DNA from: Fredinandcohnia quinoae
Lineage (GTDB): Bacteria > Bacillota > Bacilli > Bacillales > Bacillaceae_L
Length of the DNA stretch: 54,508 nucleotides
Direction of reading: 5' to 3'
NCBI RefSeq assembly: GCF_022427965.1
Contig: NZ_JAKTTI010000030.1
Span: 1-54,508, forward strand
Part shown: positions 9,940-20,586 of the stretch, piece after piece
Layout: each line of letters begins with the position of its first letter
How positions within the stretch are numbered: the stretch's first letter is position 1
The notes under the pieces: generated by a model
The model's input: the letters and a program-made list of their open reading frames with translations, nothing else
What the model was told of the DNA's origin: nothing
Database searches by the model: none
Made by a program: the position numbers and the translations under genes

Positions 9940-10818
9940 TCAGATCGCTTGTTTTTTTAAATCTATTAACTCTTCTTTTGTTAAATGATAAGTTTCATTA
10001 CAGAAGTGACATTGTGCTTCTGCCTTTTCATCTTCATTAATCATTGCTTCAATCTCTTCTTGACCAAGACTTATAATGGCCCTTTCTATTCTCTCTTTCG
10101 AACATGGGCATACAAAAGACACAGGCATTTTTTCTAAAATTTTTAGATTATCCTTTCCAACCAGTTCAGCTAATATATCTTCCGGGGATAGTCCTTTTTC
10201 AATCAGCTTTGAAATTGGAGGAATTTCTTTAAGTCTTTGTTCAATCTTGCTTATGATTACTTCATCTGTTCCAGGCAATAATTGAAGCAAAAAGCCGCCC
10301 GCTGCTAAAATTGTGTTATCAGGGTTTACCAGTACACCTACACCAACAGAAGAAGGTACTTGCTCTGAGGATACTAAATAGTATGTAAAGTCATCCCCAA
10401 TTTCACCTGAAACAATTGGAACTTGTCCAGAAAACTGCTCCCTCATACCTATATCCTTAACAACTGTAAGAGTACCTTCATTACCTACCGCTCTACGTAC
10501 ATCTAGTTTGCCATGCTCATTTAAATCAAAATGGGTTTGTGGGTTCGTTACATATCCACGCACTTCACCCTTTGCATTACTATCAACTAAAATGAGACCA
10601 ATCGGGCCACCACCTTCAATTTTGATAGTGATTTTATCTTCACCTTTTAAGGTTGCTCCAAGCATAACTCCCGCTGTCATCGTTCTTCCTAATGCTGCTG
10701 AAGCAGTTGGCCATGTATAATGACGTCTTTGTGCTTCACCCACAGTTTCAGTTGTCTTAATTGCAAACGCTCTTACTTGTCCATCATATGCTAACGCTTT
10801 AACTAAATAATCATTCAT
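9940..10818 (-). CDS. hslO: Redox-regulated chaperone Hsp33
   Basis: Hsp33 holds unfolding proteins during oxidative stress. The zinc redox switch is visible at the C terminus as CPC and, about 30 residues later, CHFC. The core has [19 protein letters not shown] and the strongly conserved [20 protein letters not shown]. An ATG at 10824 lies only two bases after AAGGAG. The ATG at 10818 is eight bases from it, so I favour the latter (292 residues). It lies between coaX and yacD as in B. subtilis. Confidence 0.94.
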   Translation of the reverse strand: MNDYLVKALAYDGQVRAFAIKTTETVGEAQRRHYTWPTASAALGRTMTAGVMLGATLKGEDKITIKIEGGGPIGLILVDSNAKGEVRGYVTNPQTHFDLNEHGKLDVRRAVGNEGTLTVVKDIGMREQFSGQVPIVSGEIGDDFTYYLVSSEQVPSSVGVGVLVNPDNTILAAGGFLLQLLPGTDEVIISKIEQRLKEIPPISKLIEKGLSPEDILAELVGKDNLKILEKMPVSFVCPCSKERIERAIISLGQEEIEAMINEDEKAEAQCHFCNETYHLTKEELIDLKKQAI

Positions 10819-10843
10819 GTCCATTTCTCCTTCTCTTCGTTGC

Positions 10844-11635
10844 TCATCCTGAAGCTAAATTTGCTTGTGATTCAATATTTCTTTGATAAATAAGTTGTAG
10901 CCCTTTTAAGGTAAGAAAAGGATCTACAATATCAATAACACTTGATTCCTTGGCGATAAGGGGCGCTAATCCACCTGTTGCAATCACCATTGGCTTTTCA
11001 TTTGATTGAGCTTTTATTCTTGCGACAATACCTTCAACTTGTCCGACATAACCGTATAGTATTCCAGCTTGCATTGCACTCACGGTATTTTTCCCAATAA
11101 TTCCTTCAGGTCTTACAATCTCAATTCTTGGTAGCTTAGCTGCCCTTGAATAAAGTGCTTCCGTTGAAATTGTAATTCCCGGTGCAATCGCCCCACCCAT
11201 ATATTGTTTTTTCTCATTTATGTAACAGTATGTTGTTGCTGTACCAAAATCAACGATAATCAGCGGACTCCCATATAAATGAATACCCGCAATTGCGTTC
11301 ACAATTCGATCTGCTCCAACTTCCTTCGGGTTGTCATATTTGATGTTCAAGCCTGTCTTGATGCCTGGTCCTACTATTAAAGGGTCAATGTTAAAATATT
11401 TATGACACATTCTTTCTAGAGCTGACATAATTGGAGGAACAACAGAAGATATGATAATCCCATTGATATCTTCGAATGAAAGATCAACATGTTCTAACAA
11501 AGATTTAACGACCATCCCATACTCATCTTCCGTTTTATTACGGCTCGTTTCAATTCTCCAATGATACTTAAGATCTTCGCCACTATACACACCAAGTACC
11601 GTATTTGTGTTACCAACATCTAATACAAAAATCAT
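10844..11635 (-). CDS. coaX: Type III pantothenate kinase
   Basis: The 263-residue enzyme phosphorylates pantothenate, the first step of coenzyme A synthesis. The type III ASKHA-fold motifs are [12 protein letters not shown] at the N terminus, [11 protein letters not shown] and DFGTATTYC in the middle, and GGAIAPGI and ATGGLAPLI toward the end. GGGGATT precedes the ATG. It leads the coaX-hslO-yacD group; I did not find a convincing promoter in the 198-base gap before it. Confidence 0.95.
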   Translation of the reverse strand: MIFVLDVGNTNTVLGVYSGEDLKYHWRIETSRNKTEDEYGMVVKSLLEHVDLSFEDINGIIISSVVPPIMSALERMCHKYFNIDPLIVGPGIKTGLNIKYDNPKEVGADRIVNAIAGIHLYGSPLIIVDFGTATTYCYINEKKQYMGGAIAPGITISTEALYSRAAKLPRIEIVRPEGIIGKNTVSAMQAGILYGYVGQVEGIVARIKAQSNEKPMVIATGGLAPLIAKESSVIDIVDPFLTLKGLQLIYQRNIESQANLASG

Positions 11636-11780
11636 TTAGAATCCCCACTTTACTCTTTCAGTTAGAAAATGTCCAAATTAGAACACCACTATTAATGCAA
11701 ACATCATAACATATTTAGTCGCCTTCATAGAAAAAAACGATTCATTTATTACTACTTTTTTATTATTCCACAATTCCCGT

Positions 11781-11826
11781 TTAAAATGAAAAAGATGCCT
11801 AACACAAATTGTGTCAAACACCTTTT
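11781..11826 (-). terminator. Terminator of ftsH
   Basis: The inner palindrome ACACAAATTGTGT is extended by imperfect outer pairing between AAAGGTG and CATCTTT on the minus strand. A T tract follows. It begins within ten bases of the ftsH stop codon. Confidence 0.7.
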
Positions 11827-11833
11827 TTCATTT

Positions 11834-13759
11834 TTATTTATTTTCTTCTTGGTCTACTTCATCACGTTTTGAACTTATATTGATTTTTACATCTTCATTT
11901 GGTTTTTTACCCTCTTCATCAGAACTCTTTCGTTCCGGTAAAGTTCCATGATCGTAAAGATGTCTAATTTGCTCAGCATCCAGCGTTTCAACCTCTAGAA
12001 GAGTTTGAGCAATAAGCTCTAACTTATCACGGTTGTCAGTAAGGATTTGTCTCGCCTTCTCATAGCTTTCTTTAATAAAGCGTTGAATTTCAAGGTCAAT
12101 CTCGTGAGCAATTGCATCACTATAATTTTGTTCGTTATGAATATCACGCCCCAGGAAGACTTGACCACCCTGTTGTTGACCGAACTGAAGAGGTCCTAAT
12201 TTATCACTCATACCAAATTCAGTAACCATCTTACGTGCAATACCTGTTGCACGTTGGAAGTCATTAGATGCTCCGGTACTTACTTCACCAAAGACGATTT
12301 CTTCTGCAACACGTCCACCTAATAGACCCGTAATTTTGTCTAATAGTTCTGGTTTTGTCATGAAGTAACGGTCTTCTTTTGGAAGCATAACTGCGTATCC
12401 ACCTGCTTGACCACGAGGTACGATTGTAACCTTATGAACCATGTCAGCCTCATCAAGGACAACACCAATAATCGTATGTCCAGCCTCATGATAAGCAACA
12501 ATATTTCGTTCCTTTTTAGATATAACACGACTTTTCTTAGCAGGACCTGCAATAACTCGGTCCGTTGCTTCATCAACATCCGTCATATCAATCTTCTTTT
12601 TATCCTGTCTAGCAGCCACTAGAGCAGCTTCATTTAATAAGTTTTCTAAATCTGCACCAGAGAAACCAGGTGTTCTCATTGCAATCGCTTTTAAGTTCAC
12701 TGATTCGTCTAATGGCTTATTGTGTGAATGTACTTTTAATACAGCTTCTCTTCCCTTAACATCAGGGCGATCTACTGTAATTTGACGGTCAAAACGTCCA
12801 GGACGTAATAACGCAGGGTCAAGAATATCTGGTCGGTTTGTAGCTGCAATGATAATGATTCCTTCATTTGCACCAAATCCGTCCATTTCAACTAGTAATT
12901 GGTTCAAGGTTTGCTCACGTTCATCATGTCCGCCACCAAGTCCTGCACCACGTTGACGACCAACTGCATCAATTTCATCAATAAAAATGATACAAGGTGC
13001 ATTTTTCTTAGCATTTTCGAACAAGTCACGTACACGTGATGCCCCTACCCCAACAAACATTTCAACGAAATCAGAACCACTGATTGAGAAGAATGGCGTT
13101 CCTGCTTCACCTGCTACAGCACGTGCAAGCAATGTTTTACCTGTACCTGGAGGTCCAACGAGTAGGACACCTTTAGGTATTCTTGCTCCTAGTTCTGCAA
13201 ACTTACGTGGGTCCTTTAGAAACTCAACAACCTCTACGAGTTCTTGCTTTTCTTCATCTGCACCCGCTACATCTGTAAATTTAACCTTTTTCTTTTCTTC
13301 GCTATACATCTTTGCCTTACTCTTACCAAAATTCATTACTTTGCTTCCGCCACCTTGAGCTTGGTTAAGCAGGAAGAAGAATAAAATAAAGATAATCACA
13401 AAAGGAATAATGGAAGTGAAGAAGGTTACCCAGCCACTTGTTTCCTTTGCTTTAATAACTTCTACCTCTGTTTTAGTAGCGGTATCAGTTATTCTCTCCA
13501 TTAAATTGTTGGTACCGATGGTATTTGTTACAAAGTATTCTTCCTTTTTATAGGATTTTAGCTGACCTCTAATTTCGTATACGCCTCTTTCTGGCTGGAT
13601 CGTAATCGTCGTTACGTCCCCACTTTCAAGATGCGTAAGAAATTTATCAAGTGTCATAGGCTTTAGTTCATTATTATTTCCTTGGAAAAAACTAACCACA
13701 CCTATGATTACTAAAAAAATGAGTAAATAGAATATCACATTACGGAAAATCCGATTCAT
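11834..13759 (-). CDS. ftsH: ATP-dependent membrane zinc protease FtsH
   Basis: The 641-residue AAA+ protease removes membrane and regulatory proteins. Two membrane segments (about residues 5-25 and 110-132) flank an extracytoplasmic domain. The AAA+ module has Walker A GPPGTGKT, Walker [12 protein letters not shown], and the second-region-of-homology stretch ending RPGRFDRQI. The metalloprotease site is HEAGH near residue 425. GGAGGAGG precedes the ATG. The C-terminal tail is charged. In B. subtilis FtsH supports Spo0A activation. Sequence and length are ordinary for the family. Confidence 0.97.
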   Translation of the reverse strand: MNRIFRNVIFYLLIFLVIIGVVSFFQGNNNELKPMTLDKFLTHLESGDVTTITIQPERGVYEIRGQLKSYKKEEYFVTNTIGTNNLMERITDTATKTEVEVIKAKETSGWVTFFTSIIPFVIIFILFFFLLNQAQGGGSKVMNFGKSKAKMYSEEKKKVKFTDVAGADEEKQELVEVVEFLKDPRKFAELGARIPKGVLLVGPPGTGKTLLARAVAGEAGTPFFSISGSDFVEMFVGVGASRVRDLFENAKKNAPCIIFIDEIDAVGRQRGAGLGGGHDEREQTLNQLLVEMDGFGANEGIIIIAATNRPDILDPALLRPGRFDRQITVDRPDVKGREAVLKVHSHNKPLDESVNLKAIAMRTPGFSGADLENLLNEAALVAARQDKKKIDMTDVDEATDRVIAGPAKKSRVISKKERNIVAYHEAGHTIIGVVLDEADMVHKVTIVPRGQAGGYAVMLPKEDRYFMTKPELLDKITGLLGGRVAEEIVFGEVSTGASNDFQRATGIARKMVTEFGMSDKLGPLQFGQQQGGQVFLGRDIHNEQNYSDAIAHEIDLEIQRFIKESYEKARQILTDNRDKLELIAQTLLEVETLDAEQIRHLYDHGTLPERKSSDEEGKKPNEDVKINISSKRDEVDQEENK

Positions 13760-13795
13760 CCCTTACCTCCTCCCACGGCGAACAAACTACAGTAA

Positions 13796-13825
13796 ATAGT
13801 ATCATAGAAAATAATAGCAATACAA
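13796..13825 (-). promoter_or_regulatory. Probable sigma-A promoter of ftsH
   Basis: On the minus strand TTGTAT (rc of 13820-13825) and TACTAT (rc of 13796-13801) are separated by 18 bases, about 37 bases before the ftsH ATG. The -35 is weak, so confidence is moderate. Confidence 0.45.
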
Positions 13826-13870
13826 ATGATATACGTACCAAAAGCGAATGCGTTTCAATTTTAGACTAAT

Positions 13871-13985
13871 TTGGGGTAAATAGAGAAAAAATTTCTTGAG
13901 AAAATTCATTTTCTCTAAAATTTTTTCTCTATTTACCCAACTTTCAGCAAAGCTGAAAGTCATGAAAAATATTTGATTTTTCATG
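13871..13985. repeat. Three abutting hairpins between ftsH and hprT
   Basis: A 70-bp imperfect palindrome (13871-13940) has arms of about 32 bases with one bulge. It directly abuts a perfect 9-bp hairpin (13940-13960) and a perfect 10-bp hairpin (13961-13985). Together they fill most of the hprT-ftsH gap. They may end the tilS-hprT transcript, but none has a clean T tract on the minus strand. Confidence 0.7.
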
Positions 13986-14014
13986 GATTAGCCAAAGATT
14001 AACCAATATTCCTT

Positions 14015-14557
14015 TTATTTCTCGCTATAAACTTCCGGTTTTAAAACTCCTATGTATGGCAAATTACGATATTTCTCAGCATAATCAAGACCATACCCTA
14101 CAACAAATTCATCTGGAACGATAAAGCCAACGAGGTCCGCCTTAATCTTTGCCTTTCTTCCAGTAGGTTTGTCTAATAAAGTAACAATCTTAATTGACTT
14201 TGCCTTACGATAACGAAGAAGCTCTACAATATAGCTCAATGTAAGTCCACTATCGATGATATCCTCGATAATTAGGATATCTCTTCCTTCTACAGATGCG
14301 TCTAGATCTTTAATGATCTTCACTTCACCTGATGACACAGTTGAATTCCCATAGCTCGATACATCCATAAAGTCCATTTCCAAATATGTATCTACTCTCT
14401 TTAATAAATCTGCCATAAAGGGCATTGCACCTTTTAATATGCCAATTGCCAATGGGAAACTTTCTTTGTATTCTTCTGTTAAAGAAGCTCCTAATTCCTT
14501 AATCTTTTCCTGTATTTCTTCCTCAGAAATTAGAACCTTTTCAATATCCTGGTACAT
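14015..14557 (-). CDS. hprT: Hypoxanthine-guanine phosphoribosyltransferase
   Basis: The 180-residue enzyme salvages hypoxanthine and guanine. The PRPP-binding loop is visible as [17 protein letters not shown] around residue 95-110, and the family [23 protein letters not shown] block follows near the C terminus. It lies 25 bases downstream of tilS. In B. subtilis HprT and TilS form a complex that activates ftsH transcription; the tilS-hprT-ftsH order here agrees, but interaction cannot be seen in sequence. Confidence 0.95.
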   Translation of the reverse strand: MYQDIEKVLISEEEIQEKIKELGASLTEEYKESFPLAIGILKGAMPFMADLLKRVDTYLEMDFMDVSSYGNSTVSSGEVKIIKDLDASVEGRDILIIEDIIDSGLTLSYIVELLRYRKAKSIKIVTLLDKPTGRKAKIKADLVGFIVPDEFVVGYGLDYAEKYRNLPYIGVLKPEVYSEK

Positions 14558-14582
14558 TCAGTACTGCCCCCTAAGTTAATCA

Positions 14583-15986
14583 TTAAAATGCTGAAGCTGG
14601 ACAACTCTTGTATTGTAATACGATATACTTTGTCTTAGTCATGCAATTTGCCTCAAATGAAGATTTTTTAAGCCCAGGAAGCCACAATATATCTCCTCGG
14701 GAATCCTCAACAATTGGCCATACATCTCTTTTGTGAATTGAAATTTTATTATCAATGAAAATATCCTTCACCTTTTTCGACCCATTCATTCCTTTTAACG
14801 TCATTTTATCTCCCTGTTTTCTCGTACGGACATAAAGTGGCAATTTCACAGTATCTGGGTCAATGATAAAGAAATCATTCCCTTTTACCATTTGAGGAAA
14901 GTGATCTAACATTTGGGTGCTAATGATAGAACCATCCATTATTTTATAATTTCCGGATTCGTCAATTTGAAATCGGTATGTATTCCTTTTTTCCTCATCA
15001 TATGTAAAAAAGCAACTATTATAGGAACGAATTATTTTTAAATCTTTCGGAAAATGAAGTTCTCCAGAAGGATGATCGTTCTTTAACAAAGTCAATAAAT
15101 TATCGATATGATTGGAAGAAAGAGAAGAAGGAATATCTTTATAAAGATAGTTTAATATTAGTTGAATACCTCTTCTTTGTAAAGATTTTGGCATTGACAA
15201 AAATAAATCAATTTTAATCTCGATTTGTTTGTCCTCTTTCCTCTTCATTACTGTATTCATTTTTGCTACAGTTAATTCATCTAATAATTGATTATCCTCA
15301 ATTACCTGCTCACTAAATTGCTGGAAATGTTCATGAACACTTGAATTTTCCTGTTTCAAAAAAGGCAATACATGGTGACGAAATCTGTTTCTCGTATAGT
15401 CATCCTTATCATTACTAGGGTCTCTTCTTGGATACAGGTCAAATCTGGTACAATAGCTTTCAATATCATCCTTTGTAATTAACAAAAATGGACGAATGAT
15501 TGAACCACAAGCGAAGGGCCGTACCACTTGCATTCCAGCATATCCATTTCCCTTACTTCCTCTTACTAACCTCATTAATATAGTCTCAACCTGATCATCT
15601 CCATGATGTCCTAATGCTAAATAATCCGCATTGTATTTATACATTATTTCCTCTAGAAATTGATAGCGGCATTCCCTCGCAGCTACTTGAGTGCTAAGGT
15701 GGTGCTCTTGTTGATAGGTTGTTACATCTATTTGAGCAGCTTCAAACTGAATCCCAAGCTGATTACAATAGTCTTTTACGAATAAAAGGTCCTCCTCCGA
15801 TTGTTTTCCACGAAACATATGGTCCACATGAACTGCAATCAGATTCTTCCACTTCCCCTTCTGAAAATGATAGAGATAATGGAGCAAAGCCAATGAATCA
15901 GGCCCGCCTGATACCCCAACAATAATCGTCGATTGAGCCTCAATTAAATTATTCTTTTTTATAAAAAGGTTTACTTTCTCAATCAT
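14583..15986 (-). CDS. tilS: tRNA(Ile)-lysidine synthetase
   Basis: TilS modifies C34 of tRNA-Ile(CAU) to lysidine so that it reads AUA. The N-terminal PP-loop VGVSGGPDSLALLHYL (about residues 22-37) binds ATP. HHGDDQVETILMRLVRG and the C-terminal substrate-binding region (RTRKQGDKMTLKG) are typical. A TTG start at 15995 is possible, but the ATG at 15986 is nine bases from AAGGA and is preferred, giving 467 residues. Confidence 0.94.
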   Translation of the reverse strand: MIEKVNLFIKKNNLIEAQSTIIVGVSGGPDSLALLHYLYHFQKGKWKNLIAVHVDHMFRGKQSEEDLLFVKDYCNQLGIQFEAAQIDVTTYQQEHHLSTQVAARECRYQFLEEIMYKYNADYLALGHHGDDQVETILMRLVRGSKGNGYAGMQVVRPFACGSIIRPFLLITKDDIESYCTRFDLYPRRDPSNDKDDYTRNRFRHHVLPFLKQENSSVHEHFQQFSEQVIEDNQLLDELTVAKMNTVMKRKEDKQIEIKIDLFLSMPKSLQRRGIQLILNYLYKDIPSSLSSNHIDNLLTLLKNDHPSGELHFPKDLKIIRSYNSCFFTYDEEKRNTYRFQIDESGNYKIMDGSIISTQMLDHFPQMVKGNDFFIIDPDTVKLPLYVRTRKQGDKMTLKGMNGSKKVKDIFIDNKISIHKRDVWPIVEDSRGDILWLPGLKKSSFEANCMTKTKYIVLQYKSCPASAF

Positions 15987-16079
15987 TTTGACCAATCCTT
16001 CAATTCATAAGATCTAATATGAATATCCTATCATTTTCTTTTAACATTCTGCAAAATTGTAGAATATCAAAATGAATTT

Positions 16080-17075
16080 TCATAGGATTTGACCATATAA
16101 ATAGAGCAAGTAACCAAGAGAAACAAATACTAACAGTAAAATGGTTTCGAATACTCCACCCTTTTTCTTCGTAACCTGCTGTTTTCGAGTTACTCTTGTT
16201 TGCTTTTTTGATGGAGTCTGAAATGTTTGCCTTTGAGTTGATGGGTTGGATTTATGAACAGTATGGCTCACCTTCTCTAGAAGATCCCTTCTCATTTCTG
16301 ATGCATGTTGATATTTACCGTCAATTGCATTCAAAAGAACAGTTTCTAGTTTTCGAAGTGTGTCATTATTTTGAATTAAATTCTTAAGCTGTTTCACCGG
16401 TTGATCAGATTTTGTAAAACGATTTGGATATGAAGCATTTATCATAATCATTGCGACAGCAAATAAATCATATGATGGTTCGGCCTTCCTCGATCCAGCT
16501 CCCCAGTAGCCTCTATCAAAGAACTCTGTGAACTCCTTAATTGCACGGCCTTGAAGAGTTGTTCCCCCCACATCAACACATCGAATTTTTGGTGGATTCC
16601 CCGAAACGATTAAATTATCTGGCTTTAAATCACCAAATACCCAACCTTCCTGGTGAAGCCTATCTAAATCTGATAATAATTGCAAACAGAGGACAATTGT
16701 CCATTCCTTTCCTCGCTTTTGTAGAAATGATAAAAAGTTGTCACCACTTATATATTCCATTACGTAAAATGAGATTGGACTTGAATACCCTTTTCGAATC
16801 CAATCATCCACATCTAATAAAGAAGGTCCTAGGGCAGACCCCTGGACCTTTGAAAAATGCTTAAGCACATTCACTTCCGAAGTAATAGACGTGCTGTTTT
16901 CACTAATTTTAAGTGCAACTGGTCCTTCCAAGCTTTCAGCCAAATAGACGATGCCATTTGCACCATATCCCAAAGACCTTACAATTCGATATGATTTTTT
17001 ATGCCATTTTCCTGATATTACAGTACCAGGTGGAACTTTACATACCTGACTCTTCAAAGTATTGTTCATCATCAC
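16080..17075 (-). CDS. yabT: Hanks-type serine/threonine kinase with C-terminal membrane anchor (YabT)
   Basis: The 331-residue protein has a eukaryotic-like kinase domain (about residues 30-260), a basic linker, and one C-terminal transmembrane helix (about 309-329) with no extracellular domain. The glycine-rich loop GYGANGIVYLAE and catalytic loop FGDLKPDNLIV are intact. The usual metal-binding DFG is DVG. B. subtilis YabT is a sporulation kinase activated by DNA that phosphorylates RecA and AbrB. The start overlaps yabS by 38 bases. A GTG leads two ATGs; the GTG has the best RBS spacing. Confidence 0.9.
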   Translation of the reverse strand: MMMNNTLKSQVCKVPPGTVISGKWHKKSYRIVRSLGYGANGIVYLAESLEGPVALKISENSTSITSEVNVLKHFSKVQGSALGPSLLDVDDWIRKGYSSPISFYVMEYISGDNFLSFLQKRGKEWTIVLCLQLLSDLDRLHQEGWVFGDLKPDNLIVSGNPPKIRCVDVGGTTLQGRAIKEFTEFFDRGYWGAGSRKAEPSYDLFAVAMIMINASYPNRFTKSDQPVKQLKNLIQNNDTLRKLETVLLNAIDGKYQHASEMRRDLLEKVSHTVHKSNPSTQRQTFQTPSKKQTRVTRKQQVTKKKGGVFETILLLVFVSLGYLLYLYGQIL

Positions 17076-17784
17076 GAGATAACAAGCTCCTTAACGAACG
17101 TTTTTTCTTAAAGTATGAAAGTGCCTCTCGAATGGCAGGACCTGTTGGGGTAATTCCTCCAGTCGTCAGCTTTGAAAAAACACTTGTAAGTGATTCTAGC
17201 CTAGGTGTCCATTCTAATACTTTTTCTACCTCAACTCGTTTCCCAGGAAATACGAATACCGAAAAGCGATTATCACCCATTCGTGCATTTAAACTTAGTG
17301 ATAAATCTAGCAATGCCTCTTTAACTGTTGGCAGTTTATGTTTCATGCTTGCACTTGTATCAACTAGGACAAGCACTTCCAAGTCTATTGTTTCTCCTAA
17401 CTCATCAACCACTTCCATTACTTCTCCACGCTTTTCAGGTGGTAGATCCTCCATTTTAGAGTTGGAACCAAGAATTTGTTGTAATTCCTTGTTCACTACA
17501 CCTTGTAATGTTTGTGTCATTGCTTGTCTAGTAACCATTTGAACAGTTTGTGAGAGCTGGGTTGAATATACTACTTGGCTTACTCCACCACTTGCTGTGG
17601 CAATCCCTTCTATTTCTCTCATACCCTGTTCATCAATTGTATCCTGTTCGATAACACCTATTACATTCACTGTTATTCCTTGTTCTTTCGCAAGTGCTGC
17701 CATCGCAATCGGGTCTTCCCCTTGATTCGAGCATCCATCTGTAATTAATAGAATTTGTTTTAAGGTGCCTTTTTGCACGCCCAT
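17038..17784 (-). CDS. yabS: von Willebrand factor A-domain protein (YabS)
   Basis: In this 248-residue protein the C-terminal half is a VWA domain with the metal-site motif DTSAS near residue 140. The N-terminal part contains ITDGCSNQGEDP, which resembles the late segment of another VWA fold. The gene lies between spoIIE and yabT and probably shares a transcript with yabT. Function is unknown; a metal-dependent binding partner for the kinase is only inference. The annotated ATG is adjacent to AGGAGGGG, so the GTG at 17778 may be the true start. Confidence 0.85.
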   Translation of the reverse strand: MGVQKGTLKQILLITDGCSNQGEDPIAMAALAKEQGITVNVIGVIEQDTIDEQGMREIEGIATASGGVSQVVYSTQLSQTVQMVTRQAMTQTLQGVVNKELQQILGSNSKMEDLPPEKRGEVMEVVDELGETIDLEVLVLVDTSASMKHKLPTVKEALLDLSLSLNARMGDNRFSVFVFPGKRVEVEKVLEWTPRLESLTSVFSKLTTGGITPTGPAIREALSYFKKKRSLRSLLSRDDEQYFEESGM

Positions 17785-17867
17785 CCCCTCCTAATTCATT
17801 TATAGGTAGTATCAGCATGGACGAGATAAAAGAATTTTAAACCTTTTTTGAGTCATTCCCAAATTTT

Positions 17868-20348
17868 CTATTGTGCCTTTTTTTGATAATTATATGCAGG
17901 AATTGCTGCCCATTTTGGTATATTATGTTTAACCTTAGTCACAACCACTGTCATATCATCTTCAATATGTCCGGCTCTTGTTCGAATAACCTCCTCCATA
18001 ATAATATCAGCAACATCTTGGGGATCCTTTGTTTCAATCTCCTTAATTTTGCGTTTCATCCATAAATCATAATTTTCTACATGTCTTGGACCTTCAAAAA
18101 TCCCATCACTCATCATAATAAGAAGATCTCCTGCTTTAAGCTGTTCACTAACTACATCAACCTCGAATTCTTCAATGATTCCCATTGGTAGATTACTTGC
18201 TTGTATTTTAAGAACCTTTTCCCCCCTCTTTATATAGCTCGGGGTTGAGCCGATTTTTAGAAACTTTGTACTTGCATCCTGTAAATCAATTACAGCTAAG
18301 TCTAGCGTTGAGAAAATTTCATCCGTCGTTCGTAAAGATAAAATAGAATTAACAGACTTGATCGCAATCTTCTCCTCTATTCCGGATTGTAAAATTTTTT
18401 GAAGTAGCTGGAGGGTTTCATTACTTTCATAATGTGCACGCTCCCCATTCCCCATTCCGTCACTTATTGCAACAGCATGTTTCCCCACTCCTAGTTCAAT
18501 CGTAGAATAACTATCTCCTGATACTAATCCACCACCCTTTGCAGCATGAGCTACCCCCGTTTCAATTACATATGCTTTAGCAGAGCCTAGCTGGACATGA
18601 CAATAACCGTTTGGATATGCAGCACATTCCTCCTTTTTGACGACAATGGTTTCTTCTAATATATCCGATAGCATCGGGGCAATTAATTTTTCACACTCGC
18701 CACTTCCGTTACAATAAGGAATACTTAATTCAATATCGACATTTCCTTGTTCGACACTATATATTTCAACATGACCAATTTCGATTCCAAATGCCTGGAG
18801 AGCCTCTAGTATTTGTTCCTCCTGCATATGGTGATTTTCACCTTCTCGTTGAATTTCCTTCGCAAAGTCACTCATTACCTGGGAAACACCAAGTAACTGG
18901 TCAGCAACTAGCTTCCTACTTTCCTGCACCTGCTTTTTTAACTTTTGATTGGCCTGATAATATGTTAATTCCTGTTCAATCACATTAATTACCTTTTTAG
19001 ACTTTACGCAATGCTTGTCCCACTCTCTCACAAGCTTGTGATTATATTGAAGTGTATCTGAGTCACATTCATGCATAATCTCTTCCATGTAATCATATGT
19101 TTTAGTAAAGTTGTTCGCCCAACAGACATCCTTCTTGAAACAGGTCTGACAAGTCCTCTCTGTTACATTACTTAAAAACATGTCTGTCTCTCGATCCTTT
19201 TCAACACTTTCAGCAGTTGGGTAGCCATATTCAGAGAAACTATTCGATAATGCCTGAAATACTGTCGAGAATTGAGCAACACGATTTGCAGTGACATCGC
19301 GTATTTTACGTAGATATTGTTGTTGTTCTGCTGAATATTCAGGAGTCCCTGGGATAAACTTTGCAATCTTCCCTATTAATTTGTAAGGTGTTATAAAAAA
19401 TATCGCAATCGCGACTAATGATTCATTTAATGTCGTTAATATATCATTAGACCCCTCACCATACAGTCCGATTAACATTGTTCCAATCACGAGACCTACA
19501 GACACACCGATTTTATGGCCTTCTTTTAATAAACCACCTAATAGGCCTGAAAAAGCTAATAAACTCATTTGGTACAGGCTTGTTACATTCGCCAGGCTTA
19601 GGATAAGCCCCGTAACAACACCTACCGTTGACCCTATCGTTGCCCCGGCAACAAAGGCAAACACCAGAACTACATATCTGGATAAAATATTTTCAATCGA
19701 TAATTCATAAAGATTCCAGCCGATCGTTCCTGTCAAAATAGAAGCTATCAATATAATGAGGCAAATGATTTCTTCAGTCTTAAATGATTGTTTTCTCCTT
19801 TTATCTGTTAGAAGTGGGACACTTTGAATAAAAATGAGGGTTAAAATAAAACCTAAACCTGATTCAACACCTACCATGGTTCCGTCATAGAGACTTATTG
19901 TTTTTTCCGTTACGTAGATGATTCCTACCTTCGTGAGTAGTGATGTTACTAATACTAGAATTGGAAGAGTTCGAATTGAATCTAGTTTTAATTTTTGCAA
20001 TAGTTTATAGCATAATAGAAACAAGATAATTGATAGAAATGTAAAAATTGTTACATCAGCAGATAACGTAAAGGATCCTCCGATTAAGGCAAGCATGGCT
20101 ATACCTGCCTTCCCTTTTCTCATCATGAAGACTGACGCAAAAAATGGTAGGGCAAAGGGTGTGATTTCCCCAAGGATTAAGGCTCGTCCAAGTAAAAATC
20201 CGATCAATACAAGAATTAATCCTTTTTGTAAAAAAAGATGCTCCAGTTTTAATTGAAGGCGATGTAACCAGTGAGATAATGCATATTGAGTTTTCTCAAT
20301 ATTGACGTCCGTTATTGGCGCGATCAAATTCCTTTCGGTTCTTTCCAT
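17868..20348 (-). CDS. spoIIE: Stage II sporulation serine phosphatase SpoIIE
   Basis: SpoIIE helps form the polar septum and dephosphorylates SpoIIAA to release sigma-F in the forespore. Roughly ten membrane helices fill residues 1-325. A central cysteine-bearing region follows, then a PP2C-type phosphatase domain (about 580-800) with GDSYS, ISDGMGNGERA and MMSDGIFEG. The frame is open 19 codons further upstream, but the ATG at 20348 follows GGGGAG and matches the family start (826 residues). The promoter has the 21-base spacing expected of a Spo0A-activated sigma-A promoter. Confidence 0.97.
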   Translation of the reverse strand: MERTERNLIAPITDVNIEKTQYALSHWLHRLQLKLEHLFLQKGLILVLIGFLLGRALILGEITPFALPFFASVFMMRKGKAGIAMLALIGGSFTLSADVTIFTFLSIILFLLCYKLLQKLKLDSIRTLPILVLVTSLLTKVGIIYVTEKTISLYDGTMVGVESGLGFILTLIFIQSVPLLTDKRRKQSFKTEEIICLIILIASILTGTIGWNLYELSIENILSRYVVLVFAFVAGATIGSTVGVVTGLILSLANVTSLYQMSLLAFSGLLGGLLKEGHKIGVSVGLVIGTMLIGLYGEGSNDILTTLNESLVAIAIFFITPYKLIGKIAKFIPGTPEYSAEQQQYLRKIRDVTANRVAQFSTVFQALSNSFSEYGYPTAESVEKDRETDMFLSNVTERTCQTCFKKDVCWANNFTKTYDYMEEIMHECDSDTLQYNHKLVREWDKHCVKSKKVINVIEQELTYYQANQKLKKQVQESRKLVADQLLGVSQVMSDFAKEIQREGENHHMQEEQILEALQAFGIEIGHVEIYSVEQGNVDIELSIPYCNGSGECEKLIAPMLSDILEETIVVKKEECAAYPNGYCHVQLGSAKAYVIETGVAHAAKGGGLVSGDSYSTIELGVGKHAVAISDGMGNGERAHYESNETLQLLQKILQSGIEEKIAIKSVNSILSLRTTDEIFSTLDLAVIDLQDASTKFLKIGSTPSYIKRGEKVLKIQASNLPMGIIEEFEVDVVSEQLKAGDLLIMMSDGIFEGPRHVENYDLWMKRKIKEIETKDPQDVADIIMEEVIRTRAGHIEDDMTVVVTKVKHNIPKWAAIPAYNYQKKAQ

Positions 20349-20382
20349 TTTTAACACTCCCCGTTTATGATAGTTGTCTGTT

Positions 20383-20448
20383 ATTATACAGAGGAAACGA
20401 TTCATAATTTGTCAAAACAACAAGAGGGATTCCAAGAATCATTCGACG
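20383..20448 (-). promoter_or_regulatory. Spo0A-activated sigma-A promoter of spoIIE with a 0A box
   Basis: On the minus strand TTGACA (rc of 20410-20415) and TATAAT (rc of 20383-20388) are both perfect but separated by 21 bases. Such over-long spacing is the known hallmark of spoIIE and spoIIG promoters, which need Spo0A~P. CGTCGAA (rc of 20442-20448), one mismatch from the 0A box TGTCGAA, lies 26 bases upstream of the -35. Confidence 0.85.
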
Positions 20449-20586
20449 ACTTCCTTAGTATTCCTACAAAAAGAATGGAGATATATTTGATAAGAGAACC
20501 ATTCTTGTGTTATTAAACTGAAAAAAGTAGAATCATGAACATCAATTATTAGAATTTTTAATCTTTTTGGATTAAATGAAAAGATA

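Noticed and set aside
12987-13358. 123-codon plus-strand ORF within ftsH
   Set aside because: It is antisense to the AAA+ domain of ftsH; low-GC reverse frames often stay open over conserved glycine-rich motifs.
15996-16079. Terminator between yabT and tilS
   Set aside because: The ATTCTGCAA/TTGTAGAAT stem has almost no loop and no T tract on the minus strand.
16913-17542. 209-codon plus-strand ORF
   Set aside because: It is the mirror of yabS and yabT coding sequence, serine-rich and without an RBS, typical of an antisense shadow.
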